From assembly GCF_016917755.1 (NCBI RefSeq), contig NZ_CP070326.1, positions 4,154,001-4,218,000 on the forward strand: a stretch of 64,000 nucleotides of DNA. Reading direction: 5' to 3'. This DNA is from Streptomyces noursei. GTDB taxonomy: Bacteria > Actinomycetota > Actinomycetes > Streptomycetales > Streptomycetaceae. The translations under genes were made by a program, and so were the position numbers. A model generated the notes under the pieces. That model worked only from the letters and a program-made list of their open reading frames with translations. It did no database searches and was not told the DNA's origin. Of this stretch, positions 43,301 to 53,465 are shown in pieces (positions within the stretch are counted from its first letter, which is position 1; each line of letters starts with the position of its first letter).

Positions 43301-45269
43301 CGAAGTCGTAGATCCAGGCGAGCGCGGAGTCCGCGCAGCGCAGCTCGTGCGGGCGCTCGTCGATCACCTCGACGCCCAGGCGGTTGAGGCCGGGCAGCAC
43401 CTTCGACAGGGAGACCGGCTCGCCCCGGCGGTAGATCTTGAAGCGGCGCTCACCGGGGCCGGCGTTGACCGGCTCGTAGAGGCTGACCGCGAAGTCGTGG
43501 CCCGGCTCCTCGGTGAGCTTCTCCAGGTGCTGGAGGTCGGCGACCGCGGCGCGCGGGTTGTTCTCGGCCTTGTAGCCCTCGGGGAAGGCGTGGGCGTAGC
43601 GGCGCAGCAGCTCGGCGGCGCGCTCCTCGCCGACCTCGGCGGTCAGCGCCTCGGCGAAGCCGTCGGCCCAGGAGCGGGCGGCCTCCACCAGCCGGCTCTC
43701 GATGCGGTCCACGTCCGTGTCGGTGAGCTCGGACAGCGCGGTGCCGGGCTCGACGCGGATGAGGAAGTGCAGCCGGGAGAGCACCGATTCGGTGTTCCAG
43801 GCGGTGAAGTCGACGCTGGTGCCGCCCAGTTCCTCCTTGAGGATGTCGATCAGCCGCAGCCGGACGGCGGTGGTGTAGCGGTCCCGCGGGAGGTAGACGA
43901 GGGCGGAGTAGTAGCGGCCGTACTCGTCCTGGCGGAGGTAGAGCCGCAGGCGGCGGCGCTCTTGGAGGTAGAGCACGCTGGTCGCGATGGACCGCAGCTG
44001 GTCGGGCGGGGTCTGGAACAGCTCGTCGCGGGGGTAGGTCTCCAGGATCTGGAGCAGGTCGCGGCCGTCGTGGCTGTTCGGGCTGAAGCCGGCGCCCTCC
44101 AGGACCTCGGCAACCTTGCGGCGGATCACCGGCACCCGGCGGACGGACTCGGTGTACGCGGCCGAGGAGAACAGGCCCAGGAAGCGCCGCTCCCCGATGA
44201 CGTTGCCCTCCTTGTCGAACTTCTTCACGCCGACGTAGTCGAGGTAGGAGGGCCGGTGGACGGTGGCGCGGCTGTTGGCCTTGGTCAGGATCAGCAGCTT
44301 GTGCTCGCGGGCCTTGGCGCGGGCGTCCGCGGGCAGCCGGTTGAAGGACGGCGAGACGGGGTGGCCGGCGTCGCTCTCGCGGTGCGCGGGGTCGGAGCGC
44401 AGGATGCCCAGGCCGGTGCCGGGGATCGCGGTGAGGACGTCCTCCTCGGAGCCGTCCTCGCAGGGCGCGGAGGCGAGCTCGTACTCGCGGTAGCCGAGGA
44501 AGGTGAAGTGGTCGTCGGAGAGCCAGCGCAGCAGCTCCCGGGCCTCCTCGACATCCTCCTCGCGGATGTCGTCGGCGATCGGCTCGGTGGGCAGCTCCTC
44601 GGCGATCCGCAGCGCGGCGGAGCGCATCTTGTCCCAGTCCTCGACGGCCTCGCGGACGTCGGAGAGCACCCGCAGCAGATCCGCCGTGATCTGCTTGAGG
44701 TCCTCCTTGTCGGTCTCCCGGTCGGTCTCGACGTGGATCCAGGACTCGGTGACCGCGTCGTGCGGCAGCTCGGCGGCCTTGCCGCCGCCGTTGGCGCCGC
44801 GCCCGTCGCCGTTGGCGCCGAGGATCTCGATCAGCTTGCCGGTGACGTCCCGGCGGACGGTGACCTGCGGGTGGATCACGACATGGATGCCGCGCCCCTG
44901 CCGCGAGAGCTCGTTGGTGACCGAGTCGACCAGGAAGGGCATGTCGTCGGTGACCACCTCGACCACGGAGTGGCTGCACATCCAGCCGTTCTCCTCGACG
45001 GTCGGGGTGTGCACCCGCACATTCGCGGTGCCCTGGGGCCGGTGCTCGGCGAGGCGGAAGTGGGAGAGTGCGGCACCGAAGACATCGACCGGGTCGCGGT
45101 CGGCGAGGTCCTCGGGGGCGGTGTGCAGGTAGTAGCGCTGGAGGTATCCCGCAAGGGTGTCCGGGTCCAGTCCGCGGACCGGGGACTTCCCCCCGGCCGG
45201 GCTGCTCTCACCTACCCGGGCGGCCCTCGCGAGCAGCTCGTTTTTGGCTTCGTCCAGCTTGGTCTGCAT
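40308..45269 (-). CDS. gdh: NAD-specific glutamate dehydrogenase, large (180-kDa) class
   Basis: 1653 residues, the length of the large bacterial NAD-GDH class. It has a long N-terminal regulatory region (ACT-like segments, [14 protein letters not shown]) and the catalytic core around residues 800-1250: [40 protein letters not shown] (substrate lysine region), [25 protein letters not shown] and [13 protein letters not shown]. A long C-terminal helical part follows. The enzyme deaminates glutamate to 2-oxoglutarate with NAD+, in the cytoplasm, mostly as a catabolic enzyme. ATG 45269 follows GGAG and AGAGG motifs in the leader. The 1662-residue plus-strand ORF over it is an antisense artefact. 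Monocistronic, with a ~400-base leader. Confidence 0.96.
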   Translation of the reverse strand: [1653 protein letters not shown]

Positions 45270-45673
45270 GTCCTCTGGCTCCTGTCGCGCGCCGTTGCGT
45301 GACGTTGTGGAAAAAGGTGGGAAGGGCTGCTGAAGCCGCACAACGCCCCCGCGACGCGAGGTGTCCTGTCGCTGTCGACGCTATGCCGCGATGGGGGGAG
45401 GCCGTGCCGTTGTCGACGAGTTGTGATGACGTCGACATGGATTGGCGGCCGCAACGGTCAGCGCTCGCCCGGTCACGGTGGTGTCCCGGGCGCACGGCGG
45501 GGGCCTTGCCACCCCCGCGGGCTATCGCGCTGATCACGGTGCAAGGCTATCTCTCCCGGCAAGTGCCCCGTTATGCGCCGTGCACGTAAAACCACACCCT
45601 TAACTTGGCCCTTCTGGACAATGGGGCGCCGGGGTGGCGTATGCGTGGCGGCTCGGGCGCCGGTCCCCGTCGC
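45270..45673 (-). promoter_or_regulatory. Leader/promoter region of the glutamate dehydrogenase gene
   Basis: 404 bases without a convincing gene. It contains three GTCGAC sites, two of them forming the inverted repeat TGTCGAC (45411-45417) / GTCGACA (45431-45437) with a 13-base spacer, a possible operator. No clear -35/-10 pair was assigned. Confidence 0.3.
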
Positions 45674-46372
45674 CTAGGCGGCGAGGTCCTCCGCGATCTG
45701 CACGGCCTCGGTGAGGCTGTCCACCACCGGCACCCCGGCGGCCGTCAGACTGCTCCGACTGTGCGAACCGCCGGTGTACAGCACGGCGTGGGCTCCCGCG
45801 TCGCGGGCGGCCACCGCGTCGTCGACGGCGTCCCCGATCACCACCGTACGCCCCGGGTCGACGCGCTCCAGGGCCGCCAGATGACGCACCATGTGTGCGC
45901 TCTTCGAGCCCCCGGACGGGCCCGTGCGGCCCTCGACCCGCACGAAGCGCGAGGCTATGCCGAGGCCGCGCACCAGGGGTATCAGCTCGTCGTGGCCGAA
46001 CATGCTGAGGATCGACTGGCTCCGCCCGGCCGCCTGCCACGTCGCCAGCAGCCCGTCCGCGCCGTCGGCGAGGCCGCAGCCCGCCCGGTGCTCGGTGTAG
46101 TACCGGTGGAAGGTCGCGTCCATCAGCAGCCACTCGGCCTCGGTCGGCAGCCGCCCCATCAGCCGCTCGTAGAACCGCGGCACCGGCACGCAGTACAGCT
46201 CGCGGTACTGCTCCAGCGTGATCGGCTCCAGGCCGATCTCCGCGAAGGCGGAGTTGGTCGCCGCGATCACGGCGTCGGTGTCGTGGAACAGGGTGCCGTT
46301 CCAGTCCCACACGATGTGTGCGACGGGCTTCATCATGTCGTCCCCCCGGTCCTTCCCCCGTGCGGTTGCCAT
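45674..46372 (-). CDS. HAD-superfamily phosphatase (phosphoglycolate phosphatase-like)
   Basis: 232 residues from ATG 46372. HAD motif I is IVWDWNGTLF (nucleophile D23; the usual second Asp is Asn25), motif II lies around ILSMFGHDE, the lysine in SKSAHM and motif IV is VVIGDAVDDAVAARDAG. A helical cap between motifs I and II (residues ~37-100) is as in Gph-type enzymes, which dephosphorylate 2-phosphoglycolate and similar small molecules. Start choice: a RecA-independent damage promoter match (46380-46402) ends 7 bases before ATG 46372, implying a leaderless mRNA. The alternative ATG 46336 has a GGGGGG SD and lacks the first 12 residues. Induction by DNA damage is inferred from the promoter. 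Confidence 0.85.
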   Translation of the reverse strand: MATARGKDRGDDMMKPVAHIVWDWNGTLFHDTDAVIAATNSAFAEIGLEPITLEQYRELYCVPVPRFYERLMGRLPTEAEWLLMDATFHRYYTEHRAGCGLADGADGLLATWQAAGRSQSILSMFGHDELIPLVRGLGIASRFVRVEGRTGPSGGSKSAHMVRHLAALERVDPGRTVVIGDAVDDAVAARDAGAHAVLYTGGSHSRSSLTAAGVPVVDSLTEAVQIAEDLAA

Positions 46373-46379
46373 GGGGAAA

Positions 46380-46402
46380 ACCGTACCCGCCGCCACTGAC
46401 AA
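46380..46402 (-). promoter_or_regulatory. RecA-independent DNA-damage promoter (RecA-NDp / PafBC type)
   Basis: On the minus strand TTGTCAGTG (46402-46394) is followed by exactly 8 bases and TACGGT (46385-46380), a full match to TTGTCRGTG-N8-TANNNT. Seven bases later comes ATG 46372. Confidence 0.8.
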
Positions 46403-46438
46403 CGGCTCCGAGCCGGTGGCCGGGCCACCGCGCCGGGG

Positions 46439-46945
46439 TCACCCCAGCAGCTGCGGAATCTCCTGCACCCCGAACCACATCAGGTCGTGGTCCTCGGCGC
46501 CGTCCACCGTGAACTGGGCGTCGTCGTCGCCGAGATCGGCCGCGCCCAGCGCCGCCGCGGCCGCCGCCACGTCCTCCTCCGCGTCCGCGGAGTCCACATG
46601 CACCGCCGCCGCCTTCGACAGCGGCACCGGCCCGGTGATCCGCACCTCGCCCAGCGACGACGGGTCCAGCCCGCGGTCCGGGTCCACGGCCGCGCCGCGG
46701 TCCGGCACGTCCACCGCCACCACGACCCGCCGCCGGGGCACCTCCGGGTGCCCGGCCAGCAGCCGCAGCGACGCCTGCGCCGCGCGGTTGAGCGCCGCGT
46801 ACTCCAGCTCCTCGATGTCGTCCGAGACGTACCACTCCCGCAGCGCGGGCGTGACGGCGTACGCGAGCAGCGGGCCGGCCCCCAGCTCGCCGCCCTTGTG
46901 TGCCTCAGCGAGCCCGGAAAGCGTCAGGGGGACGTAGACACGCAT
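46439..46945 (-). CDS. Conserved actinobacterial protein of unknown function (DUF6912-like)
   Basis: 168 residues. It begins MRVYVPLTLSGLAEAHKGGELG and contains EELEYAALNRAAQASLRLL and, near the C-terminus, an acidic stretch and DLMWFGVQEIPQLL. I recognise it as the small uncharacterised protein commonly found near secA in Streptomyces (to my knowledge DUF6912). No membrane segment, signal or catalytic motif is visible. ATG 46945 has GAGAGCGG upstream. It lies ahead of the HAD gene on the same strand, but the damage promoter between them suggests separate control. Confidence 0.8.
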   Translation of the reverse strand: MRVYVPLTLSGLAEAHKGGELGAGPLLAYAVTPALREWYVSDDIEELEYAALNRAAQASLRLLAGHPEVPRRRVVVAVDVPDRGAAVDPDRGLDPSSLGEVRITGPVPLSKAAAVHVDSADAEEDVAAAAAALGAADLGDDDAQFTVDGAEDHDLMWFGVQEIPQLLG

Positions 46946-47224
46946 AACAGCCGCTCTCGCTAGATCCAGAACAATGCCCAGCCAGCATACGGCCGTGCGT
47001 CCCCCTTCGTGCCGCCGCTGCGCCGCCCGGCCCGCCGGCCTCCGGGGCGTCCGCCGGCCCTGCCCCGCCCCGTGATCCCGGGCCCGCACCACGGACGGGT
47101 GAAATTCGTCCGCCCCGCCCGGGCCGGCCGGACGCCTTGCCGCCGCCGGCGCCCCACCGACAAGATCCCGGACCACAAGCTACCGCCCGGTAAGCACGCC
47201 GGGCCCGGCCGAGGGGGCACTGCG

Positions 47225-48025
47225 ATGACCGACACGACCAGCGACAACACCGCCGCGACCGGCGCCACGACGGGCGCCCGCCCGGCCTGGGCCACCCCGC
47301 CACCGCAGCGCCCGCGCCCCGGCCGCACCGCACCGGACGCGCCCGCCGCCGACGCCCCGGCACCCGCCCCGACCGTCCCCCGCCCCCGCAGCTCCCCCAC
47401 CGACCGCACGCCCCACGGCGCCGACACCCGCGCCGAGCCGGCACCGACGCCGGCCGCCCCGCGGCGTACCGCGCCCCCGGCCCACCGCGGCACCCGCCGC
47501 CCCACGGGCCCCGCAGGACGCGGCCCCGGCTCGTCCGGCAACCGCGGCCCCACCCACACCCCACACCTCACCCGCACCACCGTGCAGCGCCGCCCCACCA
47601 CCCACCCGGACACCCCGCTCCCCAGCCCCGGCGCCCGGCGCCGCGCCCAGGAGAGCCGCCCCCACCTCTGGTTCGCCCACCAGCTCCTGCTCACCCTGAG
47701 CGGCCAACGCCCCGTCCACGTCCTCCTCGGGCACGCCCTGCCCACCGCCTACGACCGGCTCGCCGAGCTCGCCCCGCTGTCGCCGCTGCGCCCCTACGTC
47801 GCCCCGGGCCTGCGCGCCCCCGTCCCGGCCCTGCACGAATGCGGCCTGTGCCGCCCCCGCGACGGCGTCATCGAGGCGTTCGCGCGCATCACCACCGGCG
47901 TCCGCCTGCGCGCCCTGGCGTTCCGCCTGGAACGGGGCACCGACACCCGCTGGCGCTGCGCCGCCCTCGACGTCGGACCGCTCCCCCAGGGCCCGCCCGG
48001 CGGACCGGCCCCGGGCCGACCCTGA
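47225..48025 (+). CDS. Rv3235-family protein
   Basis: 266 residues. The N-terminal ~150 are Pro/Arg/Thr-rich and likely disordered. The conserved part (about 155-255) reads WFAHQLLLTLSGQRPVHVLLG, YDRLAELAPL and VIEAFARITTGVRLRALAFRLE, then ends WRCAALDVG. This is the Rv3235 family, whose Mycobacterium member also lies close to secA1, so position supports the call. Function unknown. ATG 47225 has a weak GAGGGG upstream. It ends at a strong bidirectional terminator shared with secA. Confidence 0.83.
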   Translation: MTDTTSDNTAATGATTGARPAWATPPPQRPRPGRTAPDAPAADAPAPAPTVPRPRSSPTDRTPHGADTRAEPAPTPAAPRRTAPPAHRGTRRPTGPAGRGPGSSGNRGPTHTPHLTRTTVQRRPTTHPDTPLPSPGARRRAQESRPHLWFAHQLLLTLSGQRPVHVLLGHALPTAYDRLAELAPLSPLRPYVAPGLRAPVPALHECGLCRPRDGVIEAFARITTGVRLRALAFRLERGTDTRWRCAALDVGPLPQGPPGGPAPGRP

Positions 48026-48044
48026 AGAGCGCGCAGCGGGCCCG

Positions 48045-48100
48045 GACGACAGCGCAGGGCGCCCCGGCCGGCCATGGCCAGGGCGCCCTGCGCTGTCGTC
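48045..48100. terminator. Strong bidirectional terminator between the Rv3235-family gene and secA
   Basis: Perfect 19-bp stem (48045-48063 with 48082-48100, arm GACGACAGCGCAGGGCGCC). The 17-18 nt loop can form a further GGCC/GGCC pairing. Confidence 0.85.
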
Positions 48101-48134
48101 TCCGCCGCGCGGCGGACCGCTCACGTCATGCGGC

Positions 48135-50975
<2,841 letters not shown>

Positions 50976-51341
50976 TTGGGCTGGTCTCCTTGCCGGTCGG
51001 GCCTGCACGGTCGAGTGCGCGGGCGCGGCATGTTTCCAAGGGGGCAGGCCCCGCCGCAACGGCCATCGTAAAGGAGGACGCTGTCCGGCCGGGAGGTCCG
51101 CCGCAGTCGAGCCCGCAGACCCCTCGCCTCGTCAACGCACGAGCCCGCGAGAAGGTGCCGGAAAACTTTCCGCCGTACTGCTCGAACGGTTCCGAAAGAT
51201 CCCTCACACATTCCCCTGAACCTTCGGGCGAAGTTCCGGGAAACCAGCCCCGGCAACGGCCCCGCGGCCCGTGCGCCGCCGCTCCCGGCACCCCGGCGAA
51301 AACGGCTCGCGGCCCACCGCGCGGCGCCGCAGACTCACCGC
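50976..51341. promoter_or_regulatory. Divergent promoter region of secA and the GNAT gene
   Basis: 366 bases with no gene. I see only a short CTTCG/CGAAG hairpin near 51226-51237 and no confident promoter elements. Confidence 0.35.
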
Positions 51342-51965
51342 ATGAAACCCGTCACCCTCACCACCGACCGCCTGCTGCTGCGCCCCTTCGAGCCCTCCGA
51401 CGTGCCCGCCGTCCACACCGCTTGTCAGGACCCCGCCATTCCCCGCTGGACCGCCGTCCCCACGCCGTACGGCCTCGACGACGCGGAACGGTTCGTCGGC
51501 ACGGCCGTCCCCGAGGGCTGGCGGAACGACACCGCCTACACCTTCGCCGTGGCCACCCGGGACGGGGGAACCCTCGTCGGCTCCATGGGCCTGGTCCGAC
51601 TCGACCGGCTGCGCACCGTGGAGCGGCAGGCGGAGCTCGGCTACTGGACCGCGAAGGAACACCGCGGCAAGGGATACACCGCGGAAGCGGCCGGCGCGGT
51701 GGTGCGCTGGGCCTTCCGCGAACTGGGCGTGGAGCGCATGGAGTGGCTCGCCGAGGCCGGCAACGAGGGCTCCTGGGCCGTCGCCCGCAAGGTCGGCTTC
51801 CGGCGGGAGGGCACCCTGCGCGCCAAACTGGTGCACGGCGACATCCGCCGGGACCTGTGGATCGGCTCCCTGCTCCCGTCCGACCTGCCCCGCGAGCCCG
51901 CCCCCGCCGGCTGCGCCACCGCCCCGGCCCAGGACCCCACGCCCTACCTCCCGCACCCACGCTGA
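51342..51965 (+). CDS. GNAT N-acetyltransferase (RimJ/RimL type)
   Basis: 207 residues. It opens with LTTDRLLLRPFEPSDVPAV, the typical RimJ/RimL start. The acetyl-CoA site is ELGYWTAKEHRGKGYTAEA (RGKGYT, about residues 107-112), then NEGSWAVARKVGFRREG. The C-terminal ~20 residues are Pro-rich and not conserved. It acetylates an amino group of a protein N-terminus or small molecule; the substrate is unknown. It precedes the AlkX-type gene, which has its own promoter. Confidence 0.88.
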   Translation: MKPVTLTTDRLLLRPFEPSDVPAVHTACQDPAIPRWTAVPTPYGLDDAERFVGTAVPEGWRNDTAYTFAVATRDGGTLVGSMGLVRLDRLRTVERQAELGYWTAKEHRGKGYTAEAAGAVVRWAFRELGVERMEWLAEAGNEGSWAVARKVGFRREGTLRAKLVHGDIRRDLWIGSLLPSDLPREPAPAGCATAPAQDPTPYLPHPR

Positions 51966-51993
51966 CCTGCACAAACACCCGAAGTCCGGAGCG

Positions 51994-52016
51994 TTGTCAG
52001 TGGCCGCCCCTACGCT
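51994..52016 (+). promoter_or_regulatory. RecA-independent DNA-damage promoter (RecA-NDp / PafBC type)
   Basis: TTGTCAGTG (51994-52002), 8 bases, then TACGCT (52011-52016): an exact match to TTGTCRGTG-N8-TANNNT. Seven bases separate it from ATG 52024, so the mRNA is expected to be leaderless. Confidence 0.85.
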
Positions 52017-52023
52017 GTGCGAC

Positions 52024-53415
52024 ATGACCGCAGCCACGCAGCGACAGCCCGCCCCGCGCCCCGTCACCACCCTGTCCGCGGACGACGCCCGGCGGATGGC
52101 ACTGCGGGCCCAGGGCCTGCTCGGCGCCCCGGCGCGAAGCGCTTCCACTCAGGGTGGTGGTGGGCGGCGGGATGTCACAGCAGCGCGAAGCGCTTCCACT
52201 CAGGGTGGTGGTGGGCGGCGGGATGTCACAGCAGCGCGAAGCGCTTCCACTCAGGGTGGTGGTGGGCGGCGGGAGGGCGTCCGCGGGATGCTGCGTCGCC
52301 TCGGCGCGGTCCAGCTCGACACGATCTCCGTGCTCGCCCGCTCCCACGAGCTGGTCCCCTACGCCCGCCTCGGCGCGGTCGGCCGCTCCGCCGTCGAGTC
52401 CGCGTACTGGTCGTCGAGCCCCGAGGGCGAGCCCCCGGCCCGGCCGCACAGCTTCGAGTACTGGTCGCACGCGGCCTGCATCCTGCCCATCGAGGAGTGG
52501 CCGCACTTCGCCTTCCGCCGCCGCGCCCGGCGGGCCAAGGGCCACCGCTGGCACGTCATGAAGGACTCCGCGCGCTCCTGCGCCGCCGTCCTGGACCGCC
52601 TCAAGGCCGACGGCCCGCTCACCACCTCCCAGCTGGGCGGCGGTCGGAACGGCGGCGAGTGGTGGGACTGGTCCGAGACCAAGATCGCCGTGGAGTGGCT
52701 ACTGGACACCGGCGACGTGGTCTGCACGGAGCGCCGCGGCTGGAAGCGGATCTACGACCTCGCCGAGCGCGCCGTCCCCGAGCCGCTGCTGCACGACGAC
52801 CTCGACGACGCGGAGTGCATCCGGCGCCTGGTCGCCCAGGCCGGCGCCGCGATGGGCGTGGCCACCCGAGCGGACCTCGCCGACTACCACCGCCTCAAGG
52901 GCGAGCAGGTGGACTCCGTCATCGAGGGCACCGGGCTGGTGCCGGTGACCGTCGAGGGCTGGGCCAAGCCCGCCTGGGCGGACCCCGAAGCGCTCGCCGC
53001 AGCGCCCCGCGGCCGGCACCGCACGACCCTGCTCTCCCCGTTCGACTCCCTCATCTGGGACCGCCCCCGCACGGAACGGATCTTCGACTTCACCCACCGC
53101 CTGGAGGCGTACGTCCCCAGGCCCAAGCGAATACACGGCTATTTCGCGATGCCGCTGCTGGCCGGCGGCAAACTGGTGGGCCGCGTCGACCCGGCCCGCG
53201 AGGGCCGCACCCTGGTCGCCCGCCAGCTCTCGCTCCAGGGCCCCAAGGCCGTCCGCCCCATGGCCCAGGCCCTCCGCGAGGCCGCAACATGGGTGGACTG
53301 CGACACCGTCCGCATCGAGCGCTGCGACGACGCACAGCTGGCCGCCGCCCTGCGCACCGAACTCACCCGAACCGACGAGGACGACACCCGCGCCGGCGAG
53401 GGCACCACGGACTGA
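52024..53415 (+). CDS. AlkX/YcaQ-type DNA glycosylase (HTH_42 family, crosslink repair)
   Basis: 463 residues. The family core is present: LSADDARRMALRAQGLL at the N-terminus, AVQLDTISVLARSHELV carrying the catalytic Q-x-D motif (about residues 95-99), FEYWSHAACILPIEEWP, and later LLSPFDSLIWDRPRTERIFDF and RPKRIHGYFAMPLL. Escherichia coli YcaQ (AlkX) with this Q-x-D motif unhooks N-alkyl adducts and interstrand crosslinks; the AlkZ subgroup has Q-x-Q. The loop before the catalytic motif is enlarged by a 17-residue tandem repeat. ATG 52024 is chosen because it lies exactly 7 bases after the damage-type -10 element and has no SD. Repair role is by family; regulation is inferred. Confidence 0.9.
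   Translation: MTAATQRQPAPRPVTTLSADDARRMALRAQGLLGAPARSASTQGGGGRRDVTAARSASTQGGGGRRDVTAARSASTQGGGGRREGVRGMLRRLGAVQLDTISVLARSHELVPYARLGAVGRSAVESAYWSSSPEGEPPARPHSFEYWSHAACILPIEEWPHFAFRRRARRAKGHRWHVMKDSARSCAAVLDRLKADGPLTTSQLGGGRNGGEWWDWSETKIAVEWLLDTGDVVCTERRGWKRIYDLAERAVPEPLLHDDLDDAECIRRLVAQAGAAMGVATRADLADYHRLKGEQVDSVIEGTGLVPVTVEGWAKPAWADPEALAAAPRGRHRTTLLSPFDSLIWDRPRTERIFDFTHRLEAYVPRPKRIHGYFAMPLLAGGKLVGRVDPAREGRTLVARQLSLQGPKAVRPMAQALREAATWVDCDTVRIERCDDAQLAAALRTELTRTDEDDTRAGEGTTD
52132..52274 (+). repeat. 51-bp in-frame tandem repeat (2.8 copies) inside the AlkX-type gene
   Basis: Copies start at 52132, 52183 and 52234 with no differences seen; the third breaks off at 52274. Each unit encodes ARSASTQGGGGRRDVTA and contains the palindrome GAAGCGCTTC. 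The 51-bp period keeps the frame. Confidence 0.95.
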
Positions 53416-53443
53416 CCCACCCGGCCCGGCACCGGCGGCACCC

Positions 53444-53462
53444 CGGGGGCTGCCCGCCCCCG
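53444..53462. terminator. Short GC-rich hairpin between convergent genes
   Basis: CGGGGGC (53444-53450) / GCCCCCG (53456-53462) with a 5-nt loop, between the AlkX-type stop and the response regulator stop. Confidence 0.55.
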
Positions 53463-53465
53463 ACG

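Noticed and set aside
40314..45302. 1662-codon open frame on the plus strand opposite the glutamate dehydrogenase gene
   Set aside because: High GC removes stops from the antisense frame; the translation is Val/Leu/Gly/Asp-rich with no family motifs, while the minus strand encodes a complete known enzyme.
45208..45537. 109-codon ORF upstream of glutamate dehydrogenase
   Set aside because: No SD or motif, and it overlaps the start of the gdh gene in another frame; treated as leader DNA.
52132..52274. 51-bp repeat as a CRISPR array
   Set aside because: Copies are directly adjacent without spacers and lie in frame inside a coding sequence.
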